DNA of 64,000 bases from NCBI RefSeq assembly GCF_965638725.1, contig NC_134963.1, positions 17,367,012-17,431,011 on the forward strand, in the 5' to 3' direction. Shown one piece after another: positions 60,640 to 64,000 of this stretch. The stretch's first letter is position 1, and every line of letters starts with the position of its first letter. A program made the translations under genes and the position numbers. Below the pieces are notes generated by a model. The model worked only from the letters and a program-made list of their open reading frames with translations. It was not told where the DNA came from and did not search any database. This DNA comes from Aptenodytes patagonicus. Taxonomy: Eukaryota > Chordata > Aves > Sphenisciformes > Spheniscidae.

Positions 60640-61050
60640 TAAAGCCAAGGGAGATGCCTGGGAGGAATCTTAGGTACATCCTCGAGCAGTTAGTCATCTC
60701 GAAAGCAGAGAAAGGATATTGGGAAACTTCCTTGGAGGAGTTTGGGTCTGCCATCGGGGATCTCAGGTCCTTAATGAGAGGTCAAAAGACTGTGGGATAC
60801 GCGTGGGAGGTGTGTTGGTTGGATCGTGGAGGAAAGAACTTCGTTGAGACGTGAAAAAACATCAGAGGAAGCTTCCTTGGAAAAGTCTGGTCTGTTATCC
60901 AGGATCTCAGTTCCATATAAGAACGCGTTAGAAGCTGTCGGTAGATGCCTGGGAGGAGTCTCTGGTGTGTCCTGGAGGAGTTTTAGAGTTTCCTCTAAAA
61001 GAGGCTCAACTGCTCAGGTAGCTGTCTGGGAGGAGCCTTTGGTGGCTCAT
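60640..61050 (+). repeat. Degenerate right edge of the satellite
   Basis: From about 60640 the monomers shorten and diverge: the middle is lost near 60643, and motif matches drop steadily through 'gaagcttccttggaaaagtc' (60868) to 'tgcctgggaggagtctctgg' (60946). After about 61050 the pattern is gone. This is the decay expected at a satellite margin where homogenisation is inefficient. Confidence 0.8.
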
Positions 61051-62400
61051 CATGGGAAGCCCCTGAGGTGTCTTCAGTGGTGGGCGGGAAGGGCTTGGGC
61101 AGTGCTGGTGTCCCCTGGTGCCATGGCAGCCCCGGGAGGCTGGGCGGCAGGTCTTGCTCACGTGCTCAGGGAACAGCCGATTGTCAGTTCTGGGGTCAGG
61201 AAGGAGTTTTTTTTCCCGGGCAGATTGGCACAGGTCCCCGGGGTTTTTTTGCCTTCCTGTGCAGCATTGAGCACGGCCCCTTGCCAGGGCTCCTCGGGGC
61301 CATTTCTGGCCAGGGATTCCCTGCTGTTGCAGGACCAGGAGTCCAGCTGTGCCCTCCATCCCGCCGCCTCTCTGACCCTGTGCCAGGTTGGCAGGGGAAC
61401 CTCGAGGACTTCCACGCATTAGGTCGCCTGGGGGGTCTTCTGCTCTCTGCAAAACCTGGCCTGCTTGGAAAGGCTGCAGGCGTTTTGCTCCATCAGGAAG
61501 GAGCTGCCACTTGCCGCCCGGCTGTGCATGCAATAAAAGCGGAGCGTTGGTCTCCTCTGCCAGAGTTGCTGTTTGTGTCTCGTCTGTCCTGGTCACAGCG
61601 TGAGAGCTTTGTCCTGCAGCTGCGCTGCCAGGAGCTGCCTGTACCCTCCTGCCCGTGGGACGTCCCCCCTTGGAGAGCCTGCAGCTGCGGTTCCCAGCCG
61701 GTCCCGGGGGGGGTTCCCTCGGCAGCGTCAGCCCACGGCGTGTTCAGCTGCTCTCTCCTGGGCACTGGGTCAGGCTGTTGTACCAGGCAAAGGGGTGCCT
61801 CGGGTGCCTGGTGCTCCACACCCGTCCAGCTCCAGCAGCCCAGGCCAGGGGAGTCTGGCAGCCTCTGCCCTGCCGGCAGCCTGCGTTTCCCTGGGCCTGT
61901 CCCCGCGGGCAGGGATGGGACAGGAGCCTGTTGCCAGAGCCCGGCCCCTCTCCGGATCCCCACTTCCCAGCGGGCAGCCCAGTGCCTGCCGCCCTGCCAG
62001 ACCCCCGGCCCCAGCAGCAACGGGCTGGGGCAGGGCTGTGCCCAGGGGCTCCGGAGGGGCTGTGCGGAGGGAGGGGAGCACCTCTGTCCCCCCCAGCCTG
62101 GCCAGCATCCAGCCCTTTCCTCCAGGCAGCGGCAGGGTCTGCCATGGCCGTGCTGACCTCCGGCCCGGAGCGTTGGTCAGTGCCGACGGCAGCAGGAGGA
62201 GCTGCTCTCCGGGAGAGCGCTCGAGCCTGGCCCCCCGCACCCAGTCCCGGGGGCACCCGCCGGCTCGGCCTGGGGATGCCTGAGGGCTGCGCCTCTGCCT
62301 GCTCCCGCGGGGACCCGCTCGCGGACCTGTTGGCCAGGCGTTCCTGCCCCTCGGGCCCTGCCGCTGCCTCCACAGCCTCCCACGCAGCGAGTCCCACACG
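61051..62400. other. GC-rich unassigned flank right of the satellite
   Basis: Long frames on both strands (for example 61068-62156 on plus and 61744-62574 on minus) have compositional character only, and no known domain. A canonical AATAAA lies at 61532-61537 followed by GT-rich sequence ('gttgctgtttgtgtctcgtc'), which might be the R-U5 portion of an LTR or the 3' end of a plus-strand transcript. Confidence 0.35.
61532..61537 (+). promoter_or_regulatory. Isolated polyadenylation signal AATAAA with GT-rich downstream
   Basis: The hexamer in gcatgcAATAAAagcgg is followed within 30-50 bases by a GT-rich element, a functional-looking poly(A) site. No upstream gene was identified, so the transcript it would serve is unknown; an LTR origin is possible. 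Confidence 0.3.
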
Positions 62401-62406
62401 CTCACT

Positions 62407-62512
62407 GTAAGCAGCCCCAGCCCCTGCCCGCAGCCCCAGCCCCTGCCCGCAGCCCCCTGGGCCCTGCCCGCAGCCCCTGCTCGCACCCCGGCCCCTGCCC
62501 GCAGCCACCGGG
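62407..62512 (+). repeat. GC-rich minisatellite, about 18-bp unit
   Basis: The unit 'cagccccagcccctgcccg' and shortened variants are repeated about five times (cagccccagcccctgcccg, cagccccctgggccctgcccg, and so on). Confidence 0.8.
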
Positions 62513-62606
62513 AGTCCCCCGGCCCCCTCCGCGCCCAGACCTGCCCCCTCGCTCCACCGGGCCTCCCGCGGCACAGCCTGGCCCGGGCCCGCAGGGCTCG
62601 CAGCCG

Positions 62607-62940
62607 ATTCGAGCCGAGCCGAGCCGATTCGGGCCCAGCCGAAACGAGCCGAGCCGAGCCGAACCTAGCCGAGCCGAACCGAGCCGAGTGAGCTTAGCCG
62701 AGCTGATTCGAGCCCAGCCGAAACGAGCCGAGCCGAGCCGAGCCGAGCCGAGTGAGCTTAGCCGAGCCGATTCGAGCCCAGCCGAAACGAGCCGAGCCGA
62801 GCACAGCCGAGCCGATTCGAGACCGGCCGAGCCGAGCCGAGCCCAGCTGAGCCGAGCCGAGCGGATCGGAGCAGAGCAGAGCTCAGCCGAGCCGAGCCGA
62901 GCCGAGCCAAGCCGAGCCCAGCCGAGCCGAGCCGAGCCGC
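62607..62940 (-). repeat. GAGCC pentamer block, opposite orientation to 404-550
   Basis: Tandem gagcc/gagcc-like pentamers fill 330 bp on the plus strand, equivalent to the ctcgg units of the left block read on the minus strand. Within it a longer unit containing 'gccgattcgagcccagccga' recurs about every 64 bp (near 62702 and 62766). Confidence 0.9.
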
Positions 62941-63926
62941 GTGGGGCGCAGCGGCATGGGCGGGCAGGGCGGGCAGCGCTGCCTGCGGGCGCGGCGCGGC
63001 TTCTCCAGCCGCAGGTGATGGTGGGCAGGACCCGGCCCCTCGGCACCGCGCCCCGGGCGCTGCAGCTCCTCGTCCTGCTCCGCTCCGGCGGGGGAGCGCG
63101 GGCTCGGACTCCTCCTGCCCACGGCAGGGGTGGGTGGGCAGATGGAGAGGGACGCTGCCAGGGGCCGGGGGGCGGCCCGGGGGTCCCTGTGTGTCTGGCA
63201 GCGACTGCCCCGGTGACGAGGTCACCGGCGCGACGGGACTGAGCCGGTTCTCGTGATTCCGGCGCTCTCCGGAGGCGGACGGTGCCAGCCGGGACGGAGG
63301 CTGCGCCAGCCCTCGGCTGCACCCACGGCAGGCTTTGCCTTGTGCTCAGCGCTGCTGCCCAGCCTGTGCCTGCCGCCGGGCTCGTCAGCCAGCCGCGTCT
63401 GGGCTAGCCCCGCTCTCGGGACGGCACGTCCCACGCGTGGAGCGTTGCCTGGGGTTGCCCTGAGAGTGGAGCAGCTCCGGAGCGTTTTCCTGCTGCTGCT
63501 GCTCCCGTCCGTGCGATGTGCGCGGCGGTTTCCCTCGCAGGTCTCCGCTGGTCTCTGCCCGCAGGACGGGACCCCTCGGGCTCCAGTCGTGCGGCCCTGC
63601 CCCGCAGGCTGGGGATGGAAAGCAGCGCGATGCCGCTGCAGCTGCCGCGGGGACGAGCCCACGGGGGAGAAGGGGTGGGCTGGGGTGCGGGTGGGTGCCG
63701 CGGGAGGACAGCGGGGCTGGGGGGGCTCTGGGCAGCACCGCCCGGGGCTGTCCCTGGCGGGGGTCTTCCCGGCCCGGCCCCCGGGGTGTCTGAGGATGCC
63801 GGTGCCTGCTTTTCCAGGGAGGAGCTGGCAGAAGGAGCTGGACGGGAGCGTGAGGAAGGGCAGCTGCCAGGCTTTGTGCTCCCTGGGGACACTCGGGGCT
63901 CCCAAGGGGCCGGGCCGGGCTTCCCT
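62940..63926. promoter_or_regulatory. CpG-rich, promoter-like region at the right end
   Basis: Composition is like the left-end island. It includes a possible signal-peptide-like start at 63018 (MVGRTRPLGTAPRALQLLV, then LLRSGGGARA). A leucine-rich frame follows around 63470-63530 (VFLLLLLPSV). Neither has a confirmed exon structure, so this is only a candidate 5' end of a gene running out of the window. Confidence 0.3.
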
Positions 63927-63949
63927 CCCCCCCCCCCCCCCCCCCCCCC
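63927..63949 (+). repeat. Poly-C tract, 23 bases
   Basis: This is an uninterrupted run of cytosines after ttccct. Tracts like this are often misassembled and can form i-motif or, on the other strand, G-quadruplex structures. The true length should be regarded as approximate. Confidence 0.95.
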
Positions 63950-64000
63950 GCGTTTTTGTAAAGATTTGTGCTCTGACTTCATGTCGCACCTAAGTGTGTA

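Larger units (their letters stand above)
26430..61000 (+). repeat. Large satellite array, 145-146-bp monomer
   Basis: Head-to-tail monomers fill 34.6 kb, all in one orientation. A HindIII-type core (ggAAGCTTcc) recurs at 146- or 145-bp spacing: 33984, 34130, 34276, 34422, 34567. That implies roughly 235-240 monomers. A typical unit runs from 'aagcttccttggaggagtct' through 'ggggttgctacccgggatct', a variable middle, 'gatgcctgggaggagtctcg' and then one of three ends. End A is 'gagcagctagcgatctccaa', end B is 'gagagctttctcaaaaggag' and end C is 'gacagcttatgcaaaaagta'. Because 146 is not a multiple of three and stops are few in end B, chance open frames of up to 338 residues arise in all frames. 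I do not regard these as genes. I do not recognise this satellite as the described chicken 41-bp or zebra finch 191-bp types. Confidence 0.97.

Noticed and set aside
26430..61000. CRISPR array
   Set aside because: Repeats are continuous with no unique spacers, the unit is 145-146 bp, and the setting is a vertebrate genome.
26430..61000. Coding minisatellite of a repeat-protein gene such as a mucin or zinc-finger array
   Set aside because: The monomer is not a multiple of three, and in-frame stops (ctag, ataa, ctaa) are present in most A-type monomers.
61068..62574. Frames of 236-362 residues on both strands right of the satellite
   Set aside because: Compositional open frames in CpG-rich DNA, overlapping on both strands, without recognisable motifs.

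Overview
The window is vertebrate nuclear DNA, almost certainly from a bird. The evidence is several CR1 retrotransposon copies with avian-type tails, solo LTRs of the kind scattered through bird genomes, short intron-exon units with consensus splice sites, and very GC-rich ends. No bacterial or viral gene complement is present. The long open frames in the tandem array and in the GC-rich ends are not good gene candidates.

Layout. (1) 1-1300: CpG-rich, promoter-like DNA containing a CTCGG-type pentamer block (404-550). (2) 1362-about 18870: one multi-exon plus-strand gene recognised as MAJIN, the membrane-anchored junction protein that tethers meiotic telomeres to the inner nuclear membrane with TERB1 and TERB2. 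Its first four coding exons (1386-1486, 5527-5572, 6859-6934, 8683-8808) join in frame and match the conserved N-terminal domain. Later exons (about 10751, 13403, 17334, 17823, 18304, 18701) are increasingly tentative. The introns carry a complete solo LTR (1810-2393), a minus-strand CR1 (about 11440-12040), a minus-strand LTR with CCAAT, TATA and AATAAA elements in order (14506-15055), and simple repeats. (3) 19.1-26.4 kb: intergenic, repeat-rich. It holds a CR1 tail, a truncated LTR, a CR1 with 5' UTR and decayed ORF1 joined directly to its 3' tail, another LTR-like stretch, and microsatellites. (4) About 26430-61000: a 34.6-kb head-to-tail satellite with a 145-146-bp monomer, roughly 235-240 copies in one orientation. 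It has several monomer subclasses and nested large tandem duplications: a 7,273-bp block present twice, plus repeats at offsets of 2,906, 2,614, 6,100, 2,470, 1,453 and 292 bp. (5) 61.0-64.0 kb: GC-rich flank with minisatellites, a second pentamer block in the opposite orientation (62607-62940), a poly-C tract, and no gene that can be confirmed.

The only gene supported is MAJIN. The most unusual feature is the satellite, which I do not recognise as a described avian satellite. Its higher-order structure, recurring palindromic core and decayed right edge resemble centromeric or pericentromeric arrays. A centromere role is inference, and the near-identical 7.27-kb duplication should be checked against long reads before it is taken as real.
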